A stretch of 64,000 nucleotides of DNA from NCBI RefSeq assembly GCF_001612945.1, contig NZ_BDBK01000001.1:1-64000 (forward strand), given 5' to 3'. Shown here in pieces: positions 1 to 8,325 of this stretch; position 1 is the first letter of the stretch; the number at the start of each line of letters is the position of its first letter. The position numbers and the translations under genes are program-made. The notes under the pieces are model-generated. The model saw only the letters and a program-made list of their open reading frames with translations. It had not been told where the DNA came from and did no database searches. Origin of the DNA: Nocardia inohanensis NBRC 100128 (GTDB taxonomy: Bacteria; Actinomycetota; Actinomycetes; Mycobacteriales; Mycobacteriaceae).

Positions 1-37
1 TTTAATCTTTTACCCCGTCGCCAAACGCAACAGTGGC

Positions 38-60
38 CCGGAACTCAACCAAAGTTCCGG
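38..60 (-). terminator. Hairpin at the end of the ureide operon
   Basis: CCGGAACT (38-45) and AGTTCCGG (53-60) form a perfect 8-bp stem with a 7-base loop. It lies about 30 bases past the stop codon of the last gene of the minus-strand ureide operon. No clear T-run follows on the minus strand, so termination is inferred from position and stem. The rest of 1-88 shows nothing else. Confidence 0.5.
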
Positions 61-88
61 ACCACATCAGCCCGCGCTACAAGCCGTT

Positions 89-1006
89 TCAACCAGCCGG
101 ATGCACCTTGCGCCAATGCTCGGCAATGTCAATGCGCCGTGTCAGCCACACCTTGTCATGAGACTGGACATAGTCGAGGAAACGCTCCAGGGACTTAGTC
201 CGGGCAGGTTTCCCCACAATCCGGCAGTGGAGCCCCACGGAGAGCATCTTCGGGGCCCCGCCTTCACCTTCGGCGTACAACACATCGAAGGCGTCCTTGA
301 GGTAGCCCAAGAACTCCTCGCCATTAGCGAAGCCGGCGGGAGAGGAGAACCGCATGTCATTGGTCTCGAGCGTATACGGAACCACCAGCTGGTCCTTGTC
401 ACCCACCTTCACCCAGTAGGGAAGATCGTCGGCGTAGGAGTCGGAGTCATAGCTGAAACCACCGTGCTCGACCACCAATTCACGCGTCCGAGGCGAATCG
501 CGGCCGGTATACCACCCCTTCGGCGGTTCACCGAAGAGACGGGTGATAATGGCAACCGCTTCCTCCATATGCTTGCGCTCGGTGTCGGCATCGACACTCT
601 GATAGGAGATCCACCGCAAACCGTGGCAAGCGATTTCATGGCCGAGACGTTTGAAGGCCGCAACCGCCTCGGGATTACGTTCCAGAGCGCGAGCCACGCC
701 GAAGATCGTCAACGGGATGTCGCGCTGTTCGAAGAGCCGCAGAACTCGCCACAGTCCCGCGCGCGAGCCGTATTCGTAGATGGTTTCCATCGACATGTGG
801 CGGTCGGGGAAGGACGCGGCGGGGACTATGTCGGAGAGGAAGGTTTCGGAGCCTTCGTCGCCGTCGAGGATGTTGTTCTCGCCGCCTTCTTCGTAGTTGA
901 GGACGAAGTTGACGGCGATGTTGGCGTCACCCGGCCAGTGCGGGTGCGGGGGGTTGGGGCCGTAGCCGACCATGTCCCGCGGATAGGCGAGGTCGAAGTC
1001 GCTCAT
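89..1006 (-). CDS. puuE: Allantoinase, PuuE type (polysaccharide deacetylase fold)
   Basis: 305 residues, the usual length for metal-independent PuuE allantoinases, which open the hydantoin ring of allantoin to give allantoate. The N-terminus has the family-typical RDMVGYGPNPPHPHWPGDA stretch, followed by the NodB-like barrel features IACHGLRWI and a WYTGRDSPRTRELV segment. The protein is cytosolic with no signal peptide. It is the last gene of a six-gene minus-strand operon and starts 6 bases after the allantoicase stop. Its neighbours (allantoicase, racemase, permease) support the substrate. The nearest alternative is another NodB-family deacetylase, which the context makes unlikely. Confidence 0.92.
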   Translation of the reverse strand: MSDFDLAYPRDMVGYGPNPPHPHWPGDANIAVNFVLNYEEGGENNILDGDEGSETFLSDIVPAASFPDRHMSMETIYEYGSRAGLWRVLRLFEQRDIPLTIFGVARALERNPEAVAAFKRLGHEIACHGLRWISYQSVDADTERKHMEEAVAIITRLFGEPPKGWYTGRDSPRTRELVVEHGGFSYDSDSYADDLPYWVKVGDKDQLVVPYTLETNDMRFSSPAGFANGEEFLGYLKDAFDVLYAEGEGGAPKMLSVGLHCRIVGKPARTKSLERFLDYVQSHDKVWLTRRIDIAEHWRKVHPAG

Positions 1007-1012
1007 GGGGAT

Positions 1013-2035
1013 TCACGCTTCCTGGTCCGCGCGCAGGCGGGTGCGGGCCGCTTCGGTGAGGGTGCCGGTCAGGCGGAGGCGGGCCAGCCCGCCGTCGGGG
1101 TAGGCGTCCAGGCGGACCTGGACGACAGCCGCGTCGGAGGTGATGCCGAAGCGGTGGCGGGTGTCGGGTTGCAGGACGGTACGGGGGAGGAGCTCCACTT
1201 CGCTGCCGTCGGCGCGGATTCCGGTGAGGGAGGCGGCGCCCGGGCTGTTGAAGAGGAAGTAGGAGGTGTCGATTTCGGCCATGGTCAGCACGCCCTCTTC
1301 GACGAGCTGGACCAGCACCCAGTCGTTGGTGTTCTTGTCGCGGCCGCGCGCGGTCTCCCACCCGTCGCCCATGACGCGGGCGCGGCCGGGCATGAGCACG
1401 TTCTGCGGATGCGAGTAGAAGCGGTTGGAGCAGTCGGCGACCAGGCCGCCGTTCTCCAGCGCCGCGAGATCGAAGGGGCCCGAATCGAGCAGGCGCAGAT
1501 CGGGTTTCGCGATGCCGTGGACACGCAGCCGGGCCACGCCGCCGTCGGGGAACATGCGCAGGCGCACATGGGTCCAGCGGCGGCCGGAATCGACGGTGAA
1601 GGGGTTCTTCGAATCGCCTTCGACCTTGGCGCGGTCCACGATGGTGGTCCAGCCGGTCGCGGCGGCCAGCTCGGCGACGGACGGATAACCCTCCACCGCA
1701 ATGGCTTCCACCGAAACCTCGGGCGGATAGTTCCCCTTGAACCAGGCGGTGTCCACCACCACGCCCTTGATCACACCGGGCACGCCCAGCCGCACGATGG
1801 CGGTGTCGCAGTCGTCATCGGCCGGGAAAGCGCCGGAATCCCCACGGCGACGGCGGGTTTCCCACCCGTCGTACACCTGGCCCTTGTGCCCGAAGGTGGC
1901 GGGCGAGTATTCGGATTCCTCCGGCCGGATCAGGTTCTCCTTCTCGGCGAAGGATTCGTCATTGGCCCACACCACCGCGCCCCCCAGGGTGCGGACGGCC
2001 AGGTCGGGAAGCAGCGTGAAATCGACGTCGCTCAT
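1013..2035 (-). CDS. alc: Allantoicase
   Basis: 340 residues, typical for allantoicase, which hydrolyses allantoate to ureidoglycolate and urea. The two repeated jelly-roll modules are visible as paired motifs: YDGWETRRRR with DTAIVRLGVPGVIKGVVVDT in the first half, GDGWETARGR with DWVLVQL in the second, and each module ends with a PDGGVARLR/PDGGLARLR signature. The start is the ATG at 2035-2033, which overlaps the stop of the upstream lyase gene as ATGA. This implies translational coupling. The same reading frame stays open further upstream but lies inside the neighbouring gene there. Confidence 0.93.
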   Translation of the reverse strand: MSDVDFTLLPDLAVRTLGGAVVWANDESFAEKENLIRPEESEYSPATFGHKGQVYDGWETRRRRGDSGAFPADDDCDTAIVRLGVPGVIKGVVVDTAWFKGNYPPEVSVEAIAVEGYPSVAELAAATGWTTIVDRAKVEGDSKNPFTVDSGRRWTHVRLRMFPDGGVARLRVHGIAKPDLRLLDSGPFDLAALENGGLVADCSNRFYSHPQNVLMPGRARVMGDGWETARGRDKNTNDWVLVQLVEEGVLTMAEIDTSYFLFNSPGAASLTGIRADGSEVELLPRTVLQPDTRHRFGITSDAAVVQVRLDAYPDGGLARLRLTGTLTEAARTRLRADQEA

Positions 2036-3246
2036 AGAGCCGGAATCTTCCTCTCTCGCAATTGATGCAATACCTCGACGGTGGCTTTGGGGGCGAGGGC
2101 GATGACCTCGCCGGCGTCGAACGCGCCGCAATCCAACCCGCGCAACACCACGGTCGCGAGAGCCTGCGCGGTGGCGGGTTCGTCCATGACCGCGCCGCCC
2201 TGGCGATCCAGGTACCGGCTGATGCGCGGCGCGGCGACACCGAGCGCATTGCGGAAGAAGTTGAAGGTGGCCAGCCAGCGCGTGACCAGATGCCCGGGAC
2301 CCATATCCCAGCCCTGGTAGTAGCCGCGCTCCAGTGACCGCGTGACGAGCTGGAAATGCCGCGAAACCGCCGCGCGCACTTCGGAATCGGTGCCGATGGG
2401 CAGCACCTGGGTGGACCCGTCGCACACCCAGACCCCGGTCTGCGCGGCCGCGGCCTGCATGACCGCTTTGGCGTGATCGGCCACCGGATGCTCCAGCGAC
2501 TGGAACTGCGGCGAGATGCCACACGCGGCACTGTAATCGTAAGTGCCGTAATGCAATCCGGTGCAGCGCCCGGCCGACCGGTGAATGGCCTGCGCGACCG
2601 GCGCGGTCCCGTCGGCGGCGATGATGGCCTGCGGGCTTTCGATCTGGAGCTCGAACTTCAAGGAACCGGCAGTCAGACCGTGTGCGGATTCCATTGCGTC
2701 ACAAAGATCGACAGCGATATCCGCCTGCGAGATATGCCGGATCTTGGGCACGGTGAACACGAACCCGTCGGGCACCCCGCCCGCACCTTCGAGGACCTTC
2801 TCCAGCGTCCGCACCGCCCGCGCCCACTCCAGCGTGGTGAGCCCCTTCATGCGAATACCCCGCGAAACCACCTCGGCCGGAAGCGCTTTCAATGCCGCCC
2901 CCGCCCGCAGCGCATCCGCGTCCTCGACTTCGTCCCCACGCGTCCCGTACCCGTCCTCGAAATCGAAGCGCAGATCCTGGATCGGCCGCTCCCGCAACAC
3001 GTCCAGCACCCGCGCCACCACTTCGTCCCCGGCCAGCTCGCTCAGCAGCCCGCGTTGCGCCTCGGCCAGCTTCAGCGCCGCCGCACCCCACACCCGCGGC
3101 ATATCCGGCGCCGCATCGGCACCGCTGATGTACGCGGTGTGGATCGGCTGCCCGGGCCGGTCACCCGGATAGTCCCGCGCCAGCTCCGCGTCCACGCCGT
3201 TCAGCCGAGATCCTAACCCGGCCAGCACATCCGGTGACAAGATCAC
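2032..3246 (-). CDS. HpcH/HpaI aldolase / citrate lyase-like protein of ureide operons (DUF6986-like)
   Basis: 404 residues starting at GTG 3246, which overlaps the racemase stop as GTGA; it ends in an ATGA overlap with allantoicase. The sequence resembles the TIM-barrel CitE/malate synthase group: LRFDFEDGYG is like the metal-binding region, FELQIESPQAI carries the conserved Glu strand, and LHYGTYDYSA follows. Similar proteins are annotated as DUF6986 in actinobacterial purine clusters (recalled, not searched). The reaction is not established. A role on glyoxylate or ureidoglycolate, the products after allantoicase, is inferred from position. No separate ureidoglycolate lyase or malate synthase gene is visible in the operon. 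Confidence 0.75.
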   Translation of the reverse strand: MILSPDVLAGLGSRLNGVDAELARDYPGDRPGQPIHTAYISGADAAPDMPRVWGAAALKLAEAQRGLLSELAGDEVVARVLDVLRERPIQDLRFDFEDGYGTRGDEVEDADALRAGAALKALPAEVVSRGIRMKGLTTLEWARAVRTLEKVLEGAGGVPDGFVFTVPKIRHISQADIAVDLCDAMESAHGLTAGSLKFELQIESPQAIIAADGTAPVAQAIHRSAGRCTGLHYGTYDYSAACGISPQFQSLEHPVADHAKAVMQAAAAQTGVWVCDGSTQVLPIGTDSEVRAAVSRHFQLVTRSLERGYYQGWDMGPGHLVTRWLATFNFFRNALGVAAPRISRYLDRQGGAVMDEPATAQALATVVLRGLDCGAFDAGEVIALAPKATVEVLHQLRERKIPAL

Positions 3247-3989
3247 GCCCGATCCTCCTGCTCGTCGATCCCGAATCCGTTCAGCAATCCCACGTACCGT
3301 TTGGGCAGCGGAGCCGCGAACTCCCCGCGCCCGGACTTGCGCAAGCCCATGGTCACCAGCGATTGCACGGTCAGCGTGGCGGCGGCGACCCCGTCCACCA
3401 CCGGCACCCCGACCTCCTCGGTCAAGTATTCGCACAGATCCGCCATGCCGGCGCAGCCCAGCACGATCGCATCGGAATTGTCGGCGTGCACGGCATCACG
3501 GCAGGCGTCGGCGATGACGCGGCGCGCTTTGGGATCCTCGAGCTCCAGCACCGGGATCTCGCAGGCGTGCACGCCCGCGCAGAACCGTTGCATGCCATAG
3601 CGTTCCGCCAGATCGTGGGCGCGCCCGGCGGTGCGGGCGAGGGTGGTGACCACGCTGAACGAGCGCCCCAGGTGGCTGGCCGCGTACATGGCCGCCTCCG
3701 CGATCCCGATGACCGGCCCGCGCGCCAGCTCCCGCGCCGCGTCCAGCCCGGGATCGCCGAAGCACGCGATCACATACCCGTCGACGCCCGCCGCTTCCCC
3801 CGCCGCGATCTCCGCGAGCAGGCCGGGCACCGCCATCGCCTCGTCGTAGTGGCTCTCGATCGACGCCGGCCCCATGCTCGGCGTGATCCCCTCGATCAGC
3901 ACCCCGGGCGCGGCGACAGCTTTCGCGCTCGCCTCGATCAGCGCCGTCATGGCCGCCGTGGTGTTCGGGTTGATGACTCGAATTCGCAT
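3243..3989 (-). CDS. Asp/Glu/hydantoin racemase family, probable allantoin racemase
   Basis: 248 residues, the usual size for HyuE/HpxA-type cofactor-independent racemases. The N-terminal strand IRVINPNTT is the family signature. The two catalytic cysteines are visible in VIACFGDPGLDAAR and AIVLGCAGMADL. Uricase-pathway enzymes yield S-allantoin, and PuuE-type systems often carry a racemase so both enantiomers are used; the allantoin assignment rests on that context. The start is the ATG at 3989, six bases after the permease stop codon begins to end. The end overlaps the next gene by GTGA. Confidence 0.88.
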   Translation of the reverse strand: MRIRVINPNTTAAMTALIEASAKAVAAPGVLIEGITPSMGPASIESHYDEAMAVPGLLAEIAAGEAAGVDGYVIACFGDPGLDAARELARGPVIGIAEAAMYAASHLGRSFSVVTTLARTAGRAHDLAERYGMQRFCAGVHACEIPVLELEDPKARRVIADACRDAVHADNSDAIVLGCAGMADLCEYLTEEVGVPVVDGVAAATLTVQSLVTMGLRKSGRGEFAAPLPKRYVGLLNGFGIDEQEDRA

Positions 3990-3994
3990 GATCC

Positions 3995-5497
3995 TCACCG
4001 ATTTCCGGCGACGGACAGCTTCAGCGGTCCGCGCGTGGCCAGCAGGTAATAGCAGATCAATCCCAGCCCGCAGCCGATGAACCAGCTGTATTGCGCGGCG
4101 GTGTACATGCCGGTCACGGTGCCGGACGTCAGGACGGGGAACACCGCGGCGGCCGCGGCGACGACGGTCGCGAGCACGGCGGCGGGGTTGTAACCCTTGC
4201 GGTACCAGTAGCTTCCGCGCTCGCTCATGGTGAACAGGTCGTCCACGACGATCCGCTGCTTGCGCACCAGGTAGTAGTCGGCGATCAGCACACCGAACAG
4301 CGGGCCGATGAACGCGCCCAGCGTCTCCAGGGTGTAGTGGATGACATCGGGATTGTTGTACAGGTTCCACGGCGTGATCACCACGGACCCGACGGCGGCG
4401 ATCATGCCGCCCATCCGCCACGAGATCTTCTGCGGGTTCACGTTCGAGAAGTCGAACGCGGGGGAGATGAAGTTGGCGACGATATTGATGCCGATGGTCG
4501 CGATGGTGAAGGTCAACGCCCCCAGCACGATCGCGAAGGTGTTGTCGATGCGCGCCACGGTGGCGACCGGATCGGTGATCAGCTCCCCGTACACCGGAAT
4601 CGTCAGCGACGCGGTCACCACCACCAGCAGCGAGAACACCAGGAAGTTCAGCGGCAGCCCGAGCAGATTGCCCTTCTTCACCGCCGCGAAAGACTTGCCG
4701 TAGCGCGAGAAGTCACCGAAGTTCAGCATCGGCCCGGAGAAGTACGACACCACCAGCGCGATCGCGCCCAGCATGACCGGCAGCGCCGACCAGCCGCTCA
4801 AGGTCGCCTTGCCCAGGTTCAGGTCGATGCCGCTCCAGCCGGCCTTCCAGATCAGGTACCCGCACAGTACGAACATGACCACGTACACCGCGGGCCCGCA
4901 GAAGTCGATGAACTTGCGGATCGATTCCATGCCCCGCCAGAACACCGCCGCCTGCAACACCCACAGCAGCAGGTAGCTCGCCCAGCCCAGCGCCGACAGC
5001 CCGAGGAACCCGTAATCGCCGACCACCGCGTACTTGGCCAGCCCGGGGAACAGCTTGATCAGTACCACGTCCAGCGCGGCCGAGGCGAGGAAGGTCTGAA
5101 TCCCGTACCAGGCCACCGCGATCAGCCCGCGGATGATGGCCGGAATGTTCGCGCCGAGCACGCCGAACGAGCTGCGGCACATGACCGGATACGGAACTCC
5201 GGTCACCTGCGACGGCTTGGCGACGAGATTGCACAGCCCGTAGACGATGGTGATGCCCACGACCAGGGCCACCAGCACCTGCCAGGAGTGCAGGCCGAGC
5301 GCGAAGAGACTGCCCGCGGTTACATATCCGCCGACGCTGTGCACGTCGGACATCCAGAACGCGAAGATGTTGTAGGTGCCCCAGGTCTGCTTGCGCAGCG
5401 GAGCCAGATCTTCGTTCGTCAGCCGGGGATCGTAATCCGGCGCGTTGGTCGCCGGCAGCGCTGCCGACGGCGCAACGGTTTCGGTCATCTCGCACAT
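3995..5497 (-). CDS. NCS1 nucleobase/allantoin:cation symporter
   Basis: About 500 residues with 12 hydrophobic segments, matching the NCS1 (PucI/Mhp1) family of purine, hydantoin and allantoin permeases. Near the N-terminus the motif LRKQTWGTYNIFAFWMSDVHSVGGYV is recognisable (first part LRKQTWGTYN, then FWMSDVHS). GVPYPVMCRSSFGVLGANIP is the conserved region of the third helix. The window shows a second possible start, ATG 5488; GAGATCGG just upstream favours 5497. Together with the racemase and hydrolases it probably imports allantoin. Confidence 0.9.
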   Translation of the reverse strand: MCEMTETVAPSAALPATNAPDYDPRLTNEDLAPLRKQTWGTYNIFAFWMSDVHSVGGYVTAGSLFALGLHSWQVLVALVVGITIVYGLCNLVAKPSQVTGVPYPVMCRSSFGVLGANIPAIIRGLIAVAWYGIQTFLASAALDVVLIKLFPGLAKYAVVGDYGFLGLSALGWASYLLLWVLQAAVFWRGMESIRKFIDFCGPAVYVVMFVLCGYLIWKAGWSGIDLNLGKATLSGWSALPVMLGAIALVVSYFSGPMLNFGDFSRYGKSFAAVKKGNLLGLPLNFLVFSLLVVVTASLTIPVYGELITDPVATVARIDNTFAIVLGALTFTIATIGINIVANFISPAFDFSNVNPQKISWRMGGMIAAVGSVVITPWNLYNNPDVIHYTLETLGAFIGPLFGVLIADYYLVRKQRIVVDDLFTMSERGSYWYRKGYNPAAVLATVVAAAAAVFPVLTSGTVTGMYTAAQYSWFIGCGLGLICYYLLATRGPLKLSVAGNR

Positions 5498-5555
5498 CCG
5501 ATCTCGTCAGGTCCCGTTCATCGGAAACCAAAGGTGTGCGCGACGCTATCGAGTC

Positions 5556-5574
5556 GGTATTGCCCGGGTATTGC
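5556..5574. promoter_or_regulatory. Direct repeat GGTATTGC, candidate GntR operator
   Basis: GGTATTGC occurs at 5556-5563 and again at 5567-5574, an 11-bp period equal to one helical turn, in the 82-bp gap between the GntR regulator and the permease. Binding by the neighbouring GntR protein is an inference; FadR-subfamily sites are more often palindromic. Confidence 0.3.
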
Positions 5575-5579
5575 TGAAA

Positions 5580-6314
5580 CTATATATCTTGTACGTCGTC
5601 AGGTTCCGCAAAAAGTCCGGTATCGGTAGGCAGGCGCGACACTACTCCGTTCAAGCGGAGATGGTGCTCATCGGTTGCCAGCAGCAGCGCCTCGGCGTCG
5701 CGGGCGAGGAACGCGGCCAGCTGCTTGGAGTGATCGGCGTGCAGCACGATGCGGTCGGCGGTGCTGGCGTGCACCATCGGCTGCACGGGTTCGGTGATGT
5801 TCCAGGCGTATTCGAGCATGTGCACCACGCGGGCCATGCCGGACGGGCGGACCAGGGCCAGATGGAAGTTGCGGGTCTCGCGGTGATAGGCGAGCGCGTT
5901 CTCGGTCAGGATGGCCTGCTCCAGCAGGGTGTGGGTCTCGCGGGCCAGTTCGTGGTCGGCCGCGGTGGCCCGGTCGACGGCCGCGGCGAGGGCAGCGGAT
6001 TCCAGTCGCTCGCGGACCACGTACAGCTCCCGTAACTCGCGCGTGGTCAGCAAGGTGACCTGATAGCCGAGGTTGGGCTTGTGCTCGACCAGTCCCTCAC
6101 CGATCAGCGTCTGCAACGATTCGCGCACCGGAATCGCGCTCACCCCGAAGCTTCGGGCCAGCTCGCCCAGCGGCATACCGGTCCCGGGCGGCAGATTGCC
6201 TTCCATGATCAGTCGCCGCAGCTCGTTGAGAATTTCCGCCTGGTGATACCCGCGCCGGGCGTCCAGCGGGGGTGTCAGAGCAGGTAGGCGGGGAAGCCGG
6301 GGTCGAGAAGGCAC
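5580..6314 (-). CDS. GntR-family (FadR subfamily) transcriptional regulator
   Basis: 244 residues. The N-terminal winged helix (about residues 15-80) contains IMEGNLPPGTGMPLGELARSFGVSAIPVRESLQTL, seen as the LPPGTGMPLGEL and SAIPVRESL pieces typical of GntR. An all-helical FCD effector domain follows, with LYVVRERLESAAL and the metal or ligand His residues in FHLALVRPSG. The start is placed at GTG 6314 because TACCGT (complement of 6321-6326) lies 6 bases upstream, the leaderless spacing seen elsewhere in the window. GTG 6320 is the alternative. It heads the ureide operon and probably controls it in response to allantoin or a breakdown product. Confidence 0.88.
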   Translation of the reverse strand: MPSRPRLPRLPALTPPLDARRGYHQAEILNELRRLIMEGNLPPGTGMPLGELARSFGVSAIPVRESLQTLIGEGLVEHKPNLGYQVTLLTTRELRELYVVRERLESAALAAAVDRATAADHELARETHTLLEQAILTENALAYHRETRNFHLALVRPSGMARVVHMLEYAWNITEPVQPMVHASTADRIVLHADHSKQLAAFLARDAEALLLATDEHHLRLNGVVSRLPTDTGLFAEPDDVQDI

Positions 6315-6373
6315 GTGCACACGGTAGCGGTTCGCGGGCCGGGCGCAACGGGCAATCCGGACCGGCGGGTTGG

Positions 6374-6814
6374 TTACGGTTCGAGGTCGCCGAGCTCGTA
6401 TCCGAGCGCTTTGAGTGAAAGTTCGTGCAGCTGGGCCCGTTCCGCGGGGGTCAGGCGGTGCAGCAGTACCTCGGTGGTGGCGGCGACCTTCGCGTCCGTC
6501 TCCGCTCGCACCCGATTCCCGGCCGCGGTGATCACGAGGCAGTTCTTGCGGCGGTCGGCGGGATCGCGCTGCCGGCTGACCAAGCCCGCCTTCTCCAGGC
6601 TGTCGACCAGCCGTACCACTTCGCTGCGATCGATCTCCATGGCATCGGCCATGGTCTGCTGCGAGATCTCGCCCTGTTCGGCGAGGTAGGTCAGCACCCA
6701 GTGTTCGCGCAGGTTGGAGTCGATTTCGTTATGCAACTTCTTGTGCAGCTTGCCGAGTGCGTACGTGGGGAAACGCAGCAGGCCCCGGGGGTGATACTCG
6801 CGGTCTTCGGTCAC
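6374..6814 (-). CDS. MarR-family transcriptional regulator
   Basis: 146 residues with the MarR winged helix: HWVLTYLAEQGEISQQTMAD, then DRSEVVRLVDSLEKAGLV as recognition helix, and the wing DPADRRKNCLVITAAG. The start is set at GTG 6814. On the minus strand TATAAT (complement of 6821-6826) is followed by six bases and then this GTG, which fits a leaderless mRNA. A longer frame to 6865 would run through the operator. The gene is divergent from the MFS exporter and likely represses both. Confidence 0.88.
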   Translation of the reverse strand: MTEDREYHPRGLLRFPTYALGKLHKKLHNEIDSNLREHWVLTYLAEQGEISQQTMADAMEIDRSEVVRLVDSLEKAGLVSRQRDPADRRKNCLVITAAGNRVRAETDAKVAATTEVLLHRLTPAERAQLHELSLKALGYELGDLEP

Positions 6815-6820
6815 CCGTTG

Positions 6821-6826
6821 ATTATA
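6821..6826 (-). promoter_or_regulatory. Consensus -10 box of the marR gene
   Basis: The complement reads TATAAT, a perfect -10 hexamer, six bases before the GTG at 6814. The transcript would begin at or next to the start codon. No good -35 hexamer is seen; TGATTG or TTGAGT lie in the right area and overlap the operator. Confidence 0.6.
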
Positions 6827-6830
6827 TCTA

Positions 6831-6881
6831 TTGTTGAGTGACTCAATCATTGTTACCCTCAGCAATTGTAGTGCTCAACAA
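6831..6881. promoter_or_regulatory. MarR operator region with nested inverted repeats
   Basis: A 13-bp palindrome TTGAGTGACTCAA occupies 6834-6846. A wider perfect inverted repeat, TTGTTGAG (6831-6838) and CTCAACAA (6874-6881), brackets the divergent promoter region between marR and the exporter gene. The paired half-sites suit binding of one or two MarR dimers. This is an inference from symmetry and position. Confidence 0.6.
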
Positions 6882-6900
6882 CAACTGAAGGAGGGGTCCG

Positions 6901-8325
6901 ATGGCGCAGACGCGCACGGACGACGCAACCCCCGTCATCTCGAAACCCGTCGAATCCGACAAGATCCCCGCTCACGTCTGGCGCACCGCCGGTGTCGTCG
7001 TGTTCGGCGCGGTCATGGGCATGCTCGACACCTCGCTGGTGAATATCGGGCTGCACACCATCGGGGCCGACCTGAATGCTTCACTGGCCACGATTCAATG
7101 GGTGGCCAGCGGTTACCTGCTCGCCCTCGGCGTTTCGCTGACCGTCGTCGGCTGGCTGGCCCGCCGCGTCGGGGTGGGGCGGCTCTGGGTGCTGGCGCTG
7201 GCCGCCTTCACCATCGTCTCGGCGGCCTGCGCCTTCGCGCCGACCGCGAATTGGCTTATCGCCCTGCGGATTCTGCAAGGGCTCGCCGCCGGGCTGATGA
7301 TTCCGGCGGGGCAGACCATCCTCGGGCAGGCGGCCGGGCCGCAGCGCATGGGCCGGGTGATGGGCGTGGTCGGCATCGCCGTGGTGGGCGCGCCCGCCCT
7401 CGGCCCGACCATCGGCGGGCTCATGCTCGCGCACTGGAGCTGGGAGTGGTTGTTCCTGATCAACATCCCGCTCGGGGTGATCGGCCTGGCACTGGGGCTG
7501 CGCTATCTGCCGATGGATCGCGGCACCGCGACGCAACCGCTGGACGTGGCCGGTGTGGTGCTCGGCGGCGGTGGCGTCTCGGCCGTGGTCTACGGACTGT
7601 CCGAGATCGGTGAGAAGGGCTCCGCCACAGCGCTTTCGGTGTGGTTGCCGATCCTGCTGGGCCTGGCGGGCATCATCGGGTTCGTGCTGCGCGGGGTGCG
7701 TATGACCAACCCGCTGCTGGATCTGCGGCTCTTCGCCAATCGCGCCTTCGCCACCGCGAACACCGCCGGCTTCTTCGCGGGCGGCTCCATGTTCGGTGCG
7801 ATGGTGTTGCTGCCCTTGTACTTCCAGGTCCTGCACGGGGACGGCCTGATCCGCACCGGCGTGGAGCTGATCGCCTTCGGCGCCGGCGGCGTGGTCATGC
7901 TGCCGCTGGGCGGGCGGCTCGCCGACCGGTTCGGCGGCGGCCGGGTCGCCATCGCCGGGAATCTCCTTGTCGCAGTGGCCTTCCTGCCGTTCGTGTTCCT
8001 TCCCGTGAACGCGAACGCGGCGCTGGTCGAGGTGCTGTTGTTCCTGGCGGGACTGGCGACCGGGGTGGCCGCCATGCCGCTGGTCTCGGCGGCTTACGCC
8101 TCCGTGCGGCGCGAGCAACTGCCCGACGCCACCGCGTTCGTCAATATCGTGCAGCGCATCGGCGGCGCGGTGGGGGTCGCGGGCATCGCGGTGATCCTGT
8201 CCCGCGCAACGGCTTCGGGCTGGGATCCGGCCTCCGGATATCAGCTCGCCTTCGCCGGGATCACCGCGCTGTCCTTGGTCGCGGCGGTCCTGTCGGTTCT
8301 GCTCAGGAACGCGTCCGCGCGGTGA
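6901..8325 (+). CDS. DHA2-family MFS drug efflux transporter (EmrB-like)
   Basis: 474 residues with about 14 hydrophobic helices, the DHA2 layout of proton-driven multidrug exporters. Visible signatures are LDTSLVNIGLHTIGADLNAS in helix 1, recognisable as LDTSLVNIGL, then WVASGYLLALG, the RILQGLAAGLMIPAGQT motif C region, and NIPLGVIGLALG. A strong ribosome site GAAGGAGG lies at 6887-6894. It is divergent from the MarR gene across a shared operator, so substrates probably relieve MarR repression. The last 23 bases overlap the convergent gene ending at 8303. Confidence 0.92.
   Translation: MAQTRTDDATPVISKPVESDKIPAHVWRTAGVVVFGAVMGMLDTSLVNIGLHTIGADLNASLATIQWVASGYLLALGVSLTVVGWLARRVGVGRLWVLALAAFTIVSAACAFAPTANWLIALRILQGLAAGLMIPAGQTILGQAAGPQRMGRVMGVVGIAVVGAPALGPTIGGLMLAHWSWEWLFLINIPLGVIGLALGLRYLPMDRGTATQPLDVAGVVLGGGGVSAVVYGLSEIGEKGSATALSVWLPILLGLAGIIGFVLRGVRMTNPLLDLRLFANRAFATANTAGFFAGGSMFGAMVLLPLYFQVLHGDGLIRTGVELIAFGAGGVVMLPLGGRLADRFGGGRVAIAGNLLVAVAFLPFVFLPVNANAALVEVLLFLAGLATGVAAMPLVSAAYASVRREQLPDATAFVNIVQRIGGAVGVAGIAVILSRATASGWDPASGYQLAFAGITALSLVAAVLSVLLRNASAR

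Noticed and set aside
101..2065. Long plus-strand open frame opposite the allantoinase and allantoicase genes
   Set aside because: The minus strand encodes two clear enzymes with motifs and overlaps. The plus-strand frame is a high-GC antisense shadow with no recognisable family or start signal.
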